A stretch of 64,000 nucleotides of DNA from NCBI GenBank assembly GCA_014529385.2, contig CM043950.1:66670935-66734934 (forward strand), read 5' to 3'. The stretch is from Adiantum capillus-veneris (lineage: Eukaryota; Streptophyta; Polypodiopsida; Polypodiales; Pteridaceae). The position numbers and the translations under genes are program-made. This document shows positions 1 through 11,389 of this stretch, in pieces. The notes under the pieces were generated by a model. It had not been told where the DNA came from. It saw nothing but the letters and a program-made list of their open reading frames with translations, and made no database searches. Within the stretch, counting starts at the first letter, position 1. Each line of letters starts with the position of its first letter.

Positions 1-179
1 ATGATCATACCCCAAGCTAGTAGCATAACCAATAGCATGTTGATCACACAAATTTTTTGTTTTTGTGAAACAATTTTAACAAGTTCATTTGGTTTGAAGA
101 TAGTAGTGGCACACCAAACTTGGATGCCAACATAGCTGGATCCTTGCTTAAGGAGTTTACTACTTTCTTGCCCCTACTT

Positions 180-1305
180 TCTTGAACATAACTTGTTATT
201 GTACAATGGTAGCTGTGAAGATGCACAAGATGAGCTTTCCACTTTGACTGAATTGTTGTCAAGTTCTTCCCTTAGAACTTGGGCATTGAACATGCCCCAT
301 TCTTCCATTATGTCTTGAAACTGTGTAAATAGGTCATGAACCTCTATGATTGGAGATTGTCCTAGCCAATTGAGTGAAATAACAGATCAAATGTCATCTG
401 TATTATTTAGACTTAAAAGGTATGGTAGAAGCTCATTGCAAAGAAGATAGCCAAGCCTCCCCTGAAAACTTTCAGGATATAAGCAATTATCTTTTGGGGT
501 TAATACATCCCTTGAAAAGGCTATCATCAATGAGCAATGTATTCTTTGTACTGCATAAATTCTTGCACTGATACCAAACCCTCAACAAAGGCTTAAACAT
601 AGCCTCGACATTAGGCCTATCCGGTCTATACACTTTTCGTAGATTATGGATGTACCAATCTTCTTGTCCCCATACCATAAAGAAATGATATTTTTTATGT
701 GCATGCTTTTCAAGAGTGTTCACATAACTACAAACATTATTTTCTAGCATGGTGAACCAAATACCAACATGAAAGTATTGGCATATCTCATCCAAAAATT
801 CAAAACAACACGGGCACACAACAATTGTGGTGTGACCAAGGTCAATTTCGACACAATATGTACATGGATGCCTCTTGTCTTCTTTGCTGAGTAAAACTCC
901 ACTAAGAACAAGAATGAATGCATGTTTCTTCATGTTGATTGCATGAGCAATATTTTCTGCATACGATACAAAAGAATGATAACAATTTAAGGTTTTGCAC
1001 TTATAAATCTCAGAACAAGGGATCATATATTTGCAGCACATAATTGAAAATTGCACACATTTATTCATATCTCATACTCTGTCTCCTAAAAGTGATTGCA
1101 TTTCTCTATTGATGTGGGAAGATTCAAAGAGTAGTTTATCTCCATATCTCTCAAAAGAATATAAGCTTTCAAGTGGCCTACGTTTTCGTGCATCTGGACG
1201 TAACTCCTTGATGTGGATGTCTACTTGTGGAACACTTGATCCTTGATTTTGAATGTCAATTTCACTTGCAAAGACAACATAATAAAACTTTGTATTAGCT
1301 TCCAA
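180..1305 (-). pseudogene. FCP1/NIF (HAD) phosphatase-like gene remnant
   Basis: Reads on the minus strand from about 1305 down to about 180. The middle part (1068-487) has the layout of a plant FCP1-homology domain: a core strand followed by GVLL, then CFEFLDEICQYFHVGIW, and near the end the HAD-type NTLLIDDSLFKGCINP. The first HAD motif, which in functional members carries the nucleophile Asp before the GVL turn, reads ILVLSGVLL here and lacks that Asp. There is an in-frame stop at 1072-1074. A frameshift near 480-487 moves the family-like tail (CLYPESFQGRLGYLL, then GQSPIIEVHDLF) into another frame, and a further stop lies at 387-389. Active FCP1-type proteins dephosphorylate Ser/Thr of partners such as the RNA polymerase II CTD; this copy is unlikely to. 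The family call rests on motif order only. Confidence 0.55.
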
Positions 1306-1322
1306 AACAGGCCATATCTATA

Positions 1323-1888
1323 CTAATCACATTGGAAAATATGTTCCTTTGTTTTTCTCACCACCTTCAATCCCTTGCTCCCTTTCTTGAATGCTTTGGA
1401 CTTTGTTTGTATTTTATGTAGCATTTCCTGTCCCTTTGTCAACTTTGTCTTGTACCTCCTTAGTTGCAAGAGTAACTTGGAGCTCTTCATTGGATTCTTC
1501 TTCTCAGTACCCTCTGCATCCTCATCTCTTTGAGGCATGTTGTTAGTGTCGTGTGAAGGTTTTGGAGAATTTTCACAAAACCAATTTGATGCTCTACCAC
1601 CACCATCTCCTAGGACTTCACTATTCTTGGTGTTGCTTTCATGAGTCTGGGTCTCTCTAGCGGTGGGAGTATGTTCTCACTCCCTTTAGTCATATCATTT
1701 GAAGGTTTTTGAGAGGTTTGTTCTACAAGATCACTTTTGTGCTCTATAATATCTTGAGTAGATATATCATCACCTTTATGAAGCTGGGTCTCTCCAACAA
1801 TGGTGGGTAGCACTTGTTCTGCTTGATTCAAGTTATCTTCGTCTTTTATTTTTTTGTCTTCATTTGAAAGATGAAAAAATCCAGTCAT
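1323..1888 (-). other. Open stretches upstream of the phosphatase-like remnant, unknown
   Basis: Two minus-strand open stretches (1888-1610 and 1538-1323) lie just upstream of the FCP1-like remnant on the same strand. The first is acidic and polar, the second Lys-rich (repeated KSK, KGSK and RKTK). Neither contains a domain I recognise. They are in different frames from each other and from the phosphatase-like frame. They could be 5' exons or low-complexity N-terminal coding sequence of that gene, or chance frames. Confidence 0.2.
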
Positions 1889-1999
1889 GTTACCTATTTA
1901 GAAAATAGTCTAGTGGATTTTTAATAACCATAGAATCCATTTCATTTCCATATAACCCAAAAGTTTTATGCTAGAAAGGCTCCATTGAACACATTAAAA

Positions 2000-3150
2000 A
2001 AAACGCTCACGTAGCATGATACATAAAGCACATTTGAAAGTGAGGCTCAGTGTTAAGCTCCAGCCTAAGGCTTAAGTCTCAAAGTTTAGGCTTTTGTTTT
2101 AAGCCTTAAACTTAATTCTCAAAGTTTAGGCTTGTGTTTCAAGCTTAAAACGTAAGCCATAAGCCCCTTTTAGTCTTTATCATTCACTATGTGAAAAACT
2201 TTTATATTATGTGCACTCAAGACCTATTTGTAAAACCCCTTAACTATTATTTTTTCGGGGTATGATCCATTTTTGTTCATAATCTATAAGTATATTTTGT
2301 TATTTGTAACATTCTTTTGCTACAACGCTCATGAGGTTGGACTCACATATGGTAGCGCTACAGTAACATACAAAGGCAAGGCTCAAACTTAAGTTCGATC
2401 CTACAAAATAAATTCAAATTTCTTCTTAGAGATTATGACTCTTTATCAACATATGTAATTGCCACAATAGGATATGAAAGTTTGAGCCTCACTTGGAACT
2501 GTTGAGGTAGGATTCTATGACAAGGACTTTTGTCGTTGAAACTCATACACACGATAATGTGATGCTCACCTAGCATGCTACCTATTTCACATTTGGAGGT
2601 GAGACTCAACCTTAAGTTTATGCTTAAGGCTTAGGTCTTAACCTTAGGATTATGTTTCAAGTGTAAGACTTAAGTTTCAACCCCTTTCTAGTCTCAACAT
2701 ATTCACTATGTATAAAACTATTATATTGTGCACATCCAAGGCCTATTTAAAAAACCTCTCAACTATTAATTTTTTGAGGTATGATCCCTTTTACTTCATA
2801 ATCCATAAGTTATTTTGTTATTTGGAAGACTCTATTGCTACAATGCTCATGAGATTGGCCTAACATGGTAGTGTTCATGAGCCTAGCCTAACATGGTAGT
2901 CTCATGAGCCTAGGCTCACATGGTAGTGCTACACTAACATGTGGACGCAAGGCTCAACCTTTTCGAGCCTACAAACTAAATTTCAATGCCTTGTTAGGTA
3001 CAAAGACATTTTGAGTTTCATGTAGCATATGCAAGTGCTACACTAGGATATGGAATTTTAAGCTTCACTTAGAACAACTCAACTAGGACTTTGTGATTGA
3101 AGTTCATACACTAGTGCTTCACTAGCTCTCCTGGTTAGGCTTGAACTTAA
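2000..3150. repeat. Diverged tandem repeat, unit ~560 bp, two copies plus a partial third
   Basis: Copy 1 runs about 2000-2555 and copy 2 about 2556-3110, with the start of a third near 3110-3150. Shared blocks in the same order include the GCTCACxTAGCATG start, a stretch rich in 'aagcttaaggctta'-type words, 'ttcactatgt', 'gcctattt..aaaac', 'aactatta.ttttt', 'aggtatgatcc', 'attttgttatttg', 'gctcatgag' and 'ggatatg'. The copies differ by many substitutions and small indels, so the duplication is old. No coding potential seen. Confidence 0.6.
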
Positions 3151-3254
3151 GTTTGAGCCTCATCAATGTTTTGTAATGTTATTATTGTCCTAAAAAAGGT
3201 GGCAGACTTTAAAGGGTTGTAAAGGGGTTCTTACATGATGGAGTTGATAGCTTA

Positions 3255-4055
3255 GTGGGTCATTCAAAGCCATTGCAATTTAGATCCTATATGAGTGATG
3301 GAATATCTTTGATGCAGTACAAAGTACACCCTAAAAATGTTGATTGGTTACGTGAAAATGGTATAGAGTTATGGAAGAGAAATGACCAAGGAGGAGCCAA
3401 GCTTCTTGAAGGTGTTCCAAAAGTATTACCACCCTTTGAGTATGTTAAAGATAGTGAGAAAGTTATGGAAGGATTTAAGAAGTATGTTAGTTGGTAAAAA
3501 GAGCACTTGCAAGAGAAAGGAGACAAAAATGGGTATGCTAGGTGGATCAACCCAGTTCTCATGTACTAGGAGAATCTCATGCAAGCTATGAAAAACCCTG
3601 GTGCAAGTGAGAACACTTTATTTGATGACTTCTAGCCAAGGATTATATGTGAACAAGATCATCCTCTTGAAGTTCCATTGGAAGATAGTCTAGATGAAGT
3701 ACTTGATGTAATTGAGGGCCACTATTGTGGTCCAATGTGCAACAAACCTGCTGAGGAGCTCAACCCAACTCTTGATGTGGCAAAGGGAGACTTTGTCCTT
3801 GTGCAACCTTGTGATGAAAATTACCTAGTTTGGTTAGGAGTGACAATGACAGATATTGACCAGAACAATGAGTCAGCAATCTACCTTCAAGTCAAGATAC
3901 AATATTGGGCACCAATTTCAAAGAAGAAGAATGGAAGTGATGTGGAGGTTTACAAGGATTGTTTGAACAAGTATTGGAGAGAGAACATCAATGATCCTAA
4001 ACGCTGGAAAGACACTAGTTGCATCATTTGGGCATGGAAGCCCAAGGGTGGATGA
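3255..4055 (+). pseudogene. Broken gene of unrecognised family
   Basis: One plus-strand frame covers the interval but is cut by stops at 3495-3497 (TAA), 3567-3569 (TAG) and 3633-3635 (TAG) before ending at 4053-4055. The first part contains SDGISLMQYKVHPKNVDWL and a Pro-rich PPFEY segment. The second, 3678-4055, contains GDFVLVQPCDENYLVWLGV, a pattern in which a small beta-rich module is followed by YWAP and a Trp-rich C-terminus (KYWRENINDPKRW). The way the frame holds across three stops argues for a decayed gene. I cannot name the family; repeat-associated hypothetical proteins of plants sometimes look like this. Confidence 0.4.
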
Positions 4056-4817
4056 ATTCCTGAAAAAAATAAGATTCCAAAGGCAATGATCATCAAGGCC
4101 AAAGAGAGTCAGTTGAAACTTGATGAACATGAGGCACCATAAAATGTCAATGCAAACGAGGAGGAATGATTGCTTAGCATTGGCCTTTCACCTTTGTAAT
4201 CTTCTAGCAATGGTTCAAATTAGTCGACCCATAGCTAAAGTCATTATCAACATTGATATTGGCATCCCACCTTTGCAATCTTCAAGGAATCTCATTCACT
4301 ATGAATGGTGTTCTTTTCAATTTAGTCACCCAAGTTTGTCTTGCAGCTTACATTTTAATTGTTTTGTCAATGAAGCATGTGTGGGAAGAAAATTTTCTTT
4401 TGGGTGTGTGTGTGTGTGTGTTTGTAAAGTATCATGTGCAAACACACTCTAATGTATAGTATGGTTGTTGAAAATGCACAATATTGGATCTTGCAGTTTC
4501 ATAAGCGTCCACTAAACATTATATCACGGTTTTCTTATGTGCAACAACCTAACACAATACAACCTTACCTCAAGTCCATGAGACACAAAGAATCGCCCCA
4601 AAATTTGTGAAATTTTTTATATTTTCCTAAATATGTGTTCCAATGATGAGTATATACTAAAAATGAGTCATTAGTCAAGGGTTAGATGTCTTGTACTAGT
4701 GTACTACTTATATAAAGGTCCTTGAAGTCTTGCATTTCATGTATGTTGTTTGTCACTACACAATATAAGAGCTACAATCCTTGATTGGGTGAAAGTGGTT
4801 CTTATATATGTAGTCAA
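4056..4817. other. Non-coding stretch before element A
   Basis: AT-rich sequence with a short (GT)n run at about 4404-4421 and no supported gene. The words 'gctacaatccttgat' close to the right end (about 4770) recur just beyond element A (about 10509), so the target site may already have held a small duplication. Confidence 0.4.
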
Positions 4818-5651
4818 TGTTAAGTATGGAGCCTGATTTACCCTTGTAATCTTCTGTGGTAAAAGCGCACATTTGTAAGGCCCCCATTATGAGGAGAAGC
4901 CATCGTGTGTGAAGGAAAATCACTCACTGGAAACCAAAATTTTCACGGACAAGAATCAGGGGCAACTTTAAAGGCCTCGGGGGCGGAGGCCTCCGAGACT
5001 TTTTTTTGCCGGAATGTTTTTTTTGCCGGAATATTATGGCCGGACGGCGGCCGAAAAGTGGTCGGAAAACAACCGGTCGATTGGCCGGTGGCCGGTAGTC
5101 AATGGTCCATTGGCCGGTGGCCGGTAGTCAATGGCCGATGGCCGGTGGTCGGAAGTCAATGGCCGGTGGCCGGTGATCGGAAGTCAATGGCCGGCGGCCG
5201 GTGGCCGAATTCAAAAGCGGACTTGTCTTCTCAAGGGCCGCCACACATGGGCGGATTGGAGGGTCCGATTTGAACTTATTCGCACAAGGGCGGCTACACA
5301 TGGCTGTCTCTCATAAGAGAGGGCAGCCCTTTTGGCCTATAAAAGGAGGCCATTTCTACACACATTTCATAGTGTGAAGTTGATGCAACAAGGTGAGTGT
5401 GAGGTGGTGAGAGTGAAGCAAGGCGGGAACTCCATTAAGCTTATAATCCCTTTGTAAACTACTTCTTGTTTTGAAGTACTAAAGCCATTGAGTGGCTGCT
5501 TTCCCGTGGACGTAGCCCACATTGGGTGAACCACGTATATCGTGTGTACTCTCTCTCTCTCTCTACTCTATAATCTCGTGTATATAAATCTGTCTCTCTC
5601 CATTAAGTAATCTACTCAATTATCTATTTAGCTACGTCTTATTTCCTAACA
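4818..5651 (+). repeat. 5' LTR of element A
   Basis: TG...CA-bounded LTR. It holds a GC-rich hairpin followed by a T tract (about 4974-5010, imperfect in this copy). A tandem array of GCCGGTGGCCGGT-like words separated by 'agtcaatgg' lies at about 5080-5205, and a TATA box at 5338-5344. A (TC)n run sits near 5550-5568. The short open frames across it are low-complexity and not genes. Confidence 0.93.
5338..5344 (+). promoter_or_regulatory. TATA box of the element A LTR
   Basis: TATAAAA flanked by GGCC on the left and GGAGGCC on the right, placed about 310 bp before the LTR end. The same site occurs in the right LTR at 10175-10181. Its position fits a U3 promoter with transcription starting some 25-35 bp downstream. 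This is inferred from sequence only. Confidence 0.65.
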
Positions 5652-5653
5652 AC

Positions 5654-5665
5654 TGGTATTAGAGC
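5654..5665 (+). other. Primer binding site of element A (tRNA-Met type)
   Basis: TGGTATTAGAGC lies two bases after the left LTR end. It differs at one base from the common plant copia PBS TGGTATCAGAGC, which is complementary to the initiator tRNA-Met 3' region. Confidence 0.85.
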
Positions 5666-5724
5666 AAGGTTTGCTCGTAGCTAAATTATCTCAAGGAAAG
5701 GATTCCTTGAATTGAGTGGGAGTT

Positions 5725-8700
5725 ATGGCGGAGGAAGGGAAGCTCAAGATTGAGAAGTTCAATGGCAAAAACTACCAACATTGGAAGATGCAGATTGAAG
5801 ACTATCTCTACCAGAAGGACCTCTATTTGCCACTAGGCGGTCTTGCGAAGAAGCCCGCAACAATGGGAGATGAAGCATGGATTGTCCTTGATCGAAAGGC
5901 ACTGGGAACAATCCGGTTAAGCTTGGCGTCAACGGTGGCCTTCAATGTTTCGGAGATGAAGACCACGGAGGACTTGATGAAGTCACTTGACGACTTCTAC
6001 GAGAAACCATCGGCATCCAATAAGGTATTTCTTATGAAGCGCTTGTTCAATCTAAAGATGATAGAGAATGGTTCAGTTGCAGAACACCTAAATGACTTTA
6101 ACACAAACATAAGTCAACTTTGATTAGTGAAAATCAATTTCGATGACGAAGTGCGAGCTCTCCTTATACTATCATCTCTACCGGATAGTTGGGACAGCCT
6201 TGTGATGGCTGTAAGTAATTCTATCTCTGGCACAAATACTCTTAAGTTTGATGATGTTGTGGGTGTTCTCCTAAGCGAGGAAATGCGAAGGAGAAGCACA
6301 GGAGAATCATCAAGTGCTGCACTATCAGTGGAAACAAGAGGAAGGCCTAAGGAGAGGTTCAAAAACCAAAAGGGTCGTGATCGCTCAAGACGGAGCAAAT
6401 CACGAACAAAGTCAGTTCTTGAATGTTGGAACTCCGGCAAGAAGGGCCACGTCAAAAAGGATTGTTGGTCCAAGAAGAAGAAGGAGACAGAGTCTCAAGA
6501 CAACAAGCCAACATCGGAGGCCAATGTGGCAGGTAAAGTAGAGCAAGATGCTCTAATTCTCTCATTAGACAATGTGTCTAATTCCTGGATAGTAGATTCC
6601 GGGGCTTCATTCCATGCGACACCACACAAGCAACATTTCCAAGACTACACCAAAGGTAATTTTGGGTATGTATACTTGGGAGATGATGAAGCTTGTGAGA
6701 TTGTCGGCAAAGGTACAGTTTCTGTCAAAACTGCTAACGGAAATGAATGGAAGCTTAAAGATGTTAGGCATGTTCCTTCTCTTCGCAAAAATTTGATCTC
6801 TACAGGACAATTGGACGATGAAGGTCACAACATTGCATTCGGAAACAAACGGTGGAAGATCTCAAAGGGATCTTTGGTGGTTGCCAAGGGTGAAAAAGTC
6901 GGTAGACTTTACTTGTGTACTGTTAGCACGCAACCTTCAGCTTGTGCAGCAACTACAGAAGTTGACAGTGCGGTGTGGCACTACCGACTTGGGCATATGA
7001 GTGCCAAAGGAATGCAAATCCTTCAAACAAAGAAGCTTCTACCAGGTTTGAAAGAAGTGGACTTAGAGTTCTGTGAAGATTGTGTTTATGGTAAACAAAA
7101 AAGGGTAAAATTTCAAAAATCAGGAAATGAAAGAAAAAATAAAAAACTTGAGTTGGTTCATTCTGATGTTTGGGGTCCTGCAAGTACACCATCACTTGGT
7201 GGCTCATTGTACTATGTAACATTCATAGACGATGAGACTAGAAAAACATGGGTTTATATCATGAAGAATAAATCCGATGTATTTTCCATATTTCAAAGGT
7301 GGAAAGCCTTTGTGGAGAATGAAACAGGTACCAAGGTTAAATGCCTTAGATCCGACAATGGAGGCGAATATTGCAGCCAAGCTTTTGAAAGCTTTTGTGC
7401 TAGCAATGGCATTCGGAGGCAAAGGCCAACCCCAAGGACACCCCAACAAAATGGGATTTCGGAAAGGATGAACAGGACAATCATGGAACGAGCACGAAGC
7501 ATGCGGCTACATGAAGGCCTATCGCTTGAGCTTTGGGCGGAAGCTGTAAGTACGTCTGTGTACTTAATCAATCGGTCACCCTCAACGGCTTTGGATGGAG
7601 GAGTTCCAGAAGAGGCATGGACAGGTAAACCGGTGAATTATGCATTTCTCAAAGTGTTTGGGTGTGAGGCTTTCATGCACATAGATAGAAGCCTAAGATC
7701 AAAGCTAGATGCAAAGTCCAAAAAGTGTTTCTTCATTGGCTATGGAGAAGGAGACTTTGGGTATCGCCTATGGAATCCTGAAGATGGTAAAATCTTAAGG
7801 AGTAGGGATGTAATTTTTAACGAACAAAATATGTACAAAGATTACTTGGAAAGAAAACAAACAAAAGAAACAGGTGATGAGTACATGGAGCTTGAGGACG
7901 GTGAAGACTCAAGGACTGCAAACGGTGACAATGTGCAACAACGTCAACCAAATGAGGAGCCTCAACCTATTCCCCGAAGATCTACAAGAGCAAGTAGACC
8001 TCCAGAAAGGTTTGTTCCTTCCTTCAACCATCTCTTGATCTCAGATTCTGGAGAGCCGGAATCATACGAAGAAGCTATGCAACATAAATCCAAAGAAGAA
8101 TGGACGAAGAGCATGCAAGTGGAGATGGACTCACTACATCGCAACCAAACATGGGAGTTGGTTGAGTTGCCTAAAGGTAAGCGGGCACTTCAAAACAAAT
8201 GGGTGTACAAGCTAAAGGAAGAAGAAGGTGGGAAGAAAAGGTACAAGTCTAGGCTTGTGGTAAAAGGTTTTTCTCAAAAGAAAGGTATTGACTTCAATGA
8301 AATATTTTCTCCTGTTGTAAAAATGAACTCAATTAGGCTTGTCTTAAGCCTTGTGGCTGCTCATGATCTAAATCTCGAGCAAATGGATGTAAATACGGCA
8401 TTCGCTCACGGTGACTTAGAGGAGGATATCTACATGCTTCAACCAAAGGGTTATGAAGTAAAAGGTAAGGAGAAAATGGTTTGCAGATTAAAGAAGAGCT
8501 TGTATGGTTTAAAGCAAGCATCAAGACAATGGTACTTGAAGTTTGATCGATGGATGTTGGATCATGGATTCACAAGATGCAACTCGGATCACTGCGTCTA
8601 CACGAAGAATTTGGGAGATGGGAAATTCATCATCCTAATGTTGTATGTTGATGACATGTTGATTGCAAGTGCTAACATGGAGGACATCAAAGACCTAAAA

Positions 8701-9597
8701 GAGGAGCTGTCCAAATCTTTTTCAATGAAAGATTTAGGTGCTGCAAAGAGGATACTTGGTATGAAAATATCAAGGGACAGGACGAAGAAGACAATAAAGC
8801 TATCTCAAGAAGATTACATCAAGAAGGTACTAGAAAGGTTTGCAATGCAAAATGCAAAACTAGTTGCTACACCTTTGGCTAGTCATTTTAAACTAACGAA
8901 GGATATGTGTCCAAAGACACAAGAGGAGATAGCCTATATGTCTAAAGTTCCATATGCTGCAGCGGTAGGTTCTCTAATGTATGCTATGGTCTGGACAAGG
9001 CCAGACATTGCACATGCAGTGGGAGTTGTGAGTAGGTTCATGGACAACCCAGGTAAAGAGCATTGGTAAGTTGTGAAGTGGATACTTAGGTATCTAAAAG
9101 GGACAACAACAAATGCTTTGTATTTTGGAGGAACTGATATTTTTCTAGAAGGGTATGCTGATGCAGATATGGCAGGTGACAAAGAGAGCACTACTAGCTA
9201 TGTGTTCACGGTTGGAGGCACAGCAGTAAGCTGAGCTTCAAAGCTGCAGAAAGTGGTTTCACTTTCTACCACGGAAGTAGAGTATGTAGCAATGACGGAG
9301 GCAAGCAAAGAAATTTTGTGGCTTCACAGATTCTTAGAAGAGCTTGGATTCAAACAAGACAATTGTGTCTTGTAGAGTGATAGCCAAAGCGCTATCCATC
9401 TTGCAAAGAACTCAGCCTTTCATTTAAGGACAAAGCACATTGAGGTGAGATATCACTTCATACGCACTCTTTTGGAAGAGGGACAGCTAAAGCTAGGAAA
9501 GGTGCATACAAGTGAAAATCCTGCAGACATGTTTACAAAGGTGGTCAACAAGGAGAAGTTGAGTTTTTGCTCATCTTCAATCGGCATTCAAGGATAA
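5725..9597 (+). pseudogene. Copia gag-pol polyprotein of element A, with stops
   Basis: Starts at ATG 5725 (MAEEGKLKIEKFNGKNYQHW), a gag N-terminus of the UBN2/DUF4219 type, and stays in one frame to the stop at 9595-9597. Domains in order: gag; zinc knuckle near 6424-6465; protease DSGA near 6592; GAG-pre-integrase HxxxxH..CxxC near 6970-7100; integrase core about 7160-7660 with D, D and E present; RT about 8140-9060 with YVDD near 8644; RNase H about 9130-9560. Premature stops are TGA 6121-6123, TAA 9067-9069, TGA 9232-9234 and TAG 9373-9375. The second Cys of the zinc knuckle is Ser (codon 6433-6435), so the CCHC site is also broken. A few residues are missing around the RNase H GD..ST segment near 9180. 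The frame is otherwise well kept. Confidence 0.93.
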
Positions 9598-9646
9598 GAA
9601 GCCAGAATGGAAAGCAGTCACAGGTTTGGTTTGGAGATCAGTCTCC

Positions 9647-9656
9647 AAGTGGGAGA
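9647..9656 (+). other. Polypurine tract of element A
   Basis: AAGTGGGAGA immediately precedes the right LTR. It is the usual plus-strand priming site in plant copia elements. Confidence 0.75.
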
Positions 9657-9657
9657 T

Positions 9658-10490
9658 TGTTAAGTATGGAGCCTGATTTACCCTTGTAATCTTCTGTGGT
9701 AAAAGCGCACATTTGTAAGGCTCCCATTATGAGGAGAAGCCATCGTGCGTGAAGGAAAATCACTCACCGGAAACCAAATTTTTCACGGAGAAGAATCAGG
9801 GGCAACTTTAAAGGCCTCGGGGGCGGCGGCCCCCGAGGCTTTTTTTTGCCGGAATATTCTTTTTCGCCGAAATATTATGGCCGGCGGACGGCGGCCGGAA
9901 AGTGGTCGGAAAACAACCGGTCGATTGGCCGGTGGCCGGTAGTCAATGGTCGATTGGCCGGTAGTCAATGGCCGATGGCCGGTGGTCGGAAGTCAATGGT
10001 CGGTGGCCGGTGGTCGGAAGTCAATGGCTGGTGGCCGGTGGCCGAATTCAAAAGCGGACTTGTCTTCTCAAGGGCCGCCACACATGGGCGGATTGGAGGG
10101 TCCGATTTGGACTTATTCGCACAAGGGCGGCTACACATGGCTGTCTCTCATAAGAGAGGGCATCCCTTTTGGCCTATAAAAGGAGGCCATTTCTACACAC
10201 ATTTCATAGTGTGAAGTTGATGCAACAAGGTGAGTGTGAGGTGGTGAGAGTGAAGCAAGGCGGGAGCTCCATTAAGGGTATAATCCCTTTGTAAACTACT
10301 TCTTGTTTTGAAGTACTAAAGCCATTGAGTGGCTGCTTTCCCGTGGACGTAGCCCACATTGGGTGAACCACGTATATCGTGTGTACTCTCTCTCTCTCTC
10401 TATACTCTATAATCTCGTGTATATAAATCTGTCTCTCTCCATTAAGTAATCTACTCAATTATCTATTTAGCTACGTCTTATTTCCTAACA
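9658..10490 (+). repeat. 3' LTR of element A
   Basis: 833 bp, TG...CA, collinear with the left LTR. It keeps the better version of the GC hairpin (9814-9839) followed by eight T. It has a shorter GCCGGTGGCC array than the left copy, a TATA box at 10175-10181, and (TC)n near 10387-10401. It is followed by the GTCAA target duplication. Confidence 0.93.
9814..9847 (+). other. Perfect GC hairpin followed by a T tract inside the LTR
   Basis: The arms GCCTCGGGGGC and GCCCCCGAGGC (11 bp each) pair perfectly around the loop GGCG and are followed at once by eight T. The same position in the left LTR (about 4974-5006) is degenerate. The shape resembles an intrinsic terminator, but in a plant LTR it may equally be an RNA-structure or packaging element, or chance in GC-rich sequence. 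Confidence 0.6.
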
Positions 10491-11389
10491 GTCAAATGTG
10501 TCAGGGGGCTACAATCCTTGATAGGGTAAAGTTTTCCTCAAGTGTGTAATTGCATTGAAGATCTCTCAATGTTGTATATTTTTATTATACTAGTTGTGTG
10601 AACTTTATTAAATTGGTTAATTCATGATGTTGTATTGTCTTAACATTGATGCATCGAACTATATTCTTATATACACGTAGAGAGTTTTTATTCAAATTTG
10701 TATACATGCATAATACTTATTTTTTACACAATTTAGACATGGTAAGAGACTTTAGTGCAAATTTTTTATTCAAAGTTTTGTTTTATGCATAATGTTGGAT
10801 ATAAGTGCATCATGTATTGTGAAAGTTTATTGTTGCATGAGATTGAAATCATACATATTTTTGTTTATGTATTGCAAATAATTAACATCATTACTATGCC
10901 TAACTTGATTATTCTTTGCTTCGATATCTCTCTCTCTATCTATCTATCTATCTATCTATATATATATATATATATATAAAGTGACATTTTCTCATACACT
11001 AATGTCTGTATATTTTGATATTGTGATTGTTGCAAGTGAAAAAAATTGAATTTATCACCATTAGATAAAGCAACGTGATTTTAACATAAATAAATTATAG
11101 TTTTCAAACCGCCCAGTGTATAAATTTGATTGCTCTTTTACTTCTTACTTTTAATATATATTGAAAAGTAGAAAATTGTTTTTGCAATTGAATAGATAGT
11201 TCTTATGCCTTCAACCTTTAATTACAATCAGTGGAAGATAATGTTAGCACAAGTAATATGCAGTTAGGAAAGAAAAAAAAATGTCCCTGACAAAGTGAGA
11301 GTTTGCAAACAACATATGCAATCGATATGTAGTGTGGCAATGTAAACTATACATGCTCACAAAATCAAGTGGGGCTCCACATATTAGGG
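10491..11389. other. AT-rich non-coding stretch with a compound microsatellite
   Basis: No gene supported. A compound microsatellite, (TC)n(TATC)n(TA)n, lies at about 10925-10978. Confidence 0.6.

Larger units (their letters stand above)
4818..10490 (+). mobile_element. Ty1/copia LTR retrotransposon A, complete but inactive
   Basis: A 5673-bp element bounded by 834- and 833-bp LTRs, each starting TGTTAAG and ending CTAACA. The 5-bp duplication GTCAA is at 4813-4817 and 10491-10495. A tRNA-Met-type PBS follows the left LTR and a purine tract precedes the right LTR. The internal region encodes gag, protease, integrase, RT and RNase H in copia order in a single frame, now with four premature stops. 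The LTRs differ from each other at a dozen or more sites, so the insertion is not very recent. Confidence 0.95.

Noticed and set aside
4905-5316. Open frames in the LTR of element A (also 9745-10214)
   Set aside because: They cover the GCCGGTGGCC array in U3 and differ between the two LTRs; not genes.
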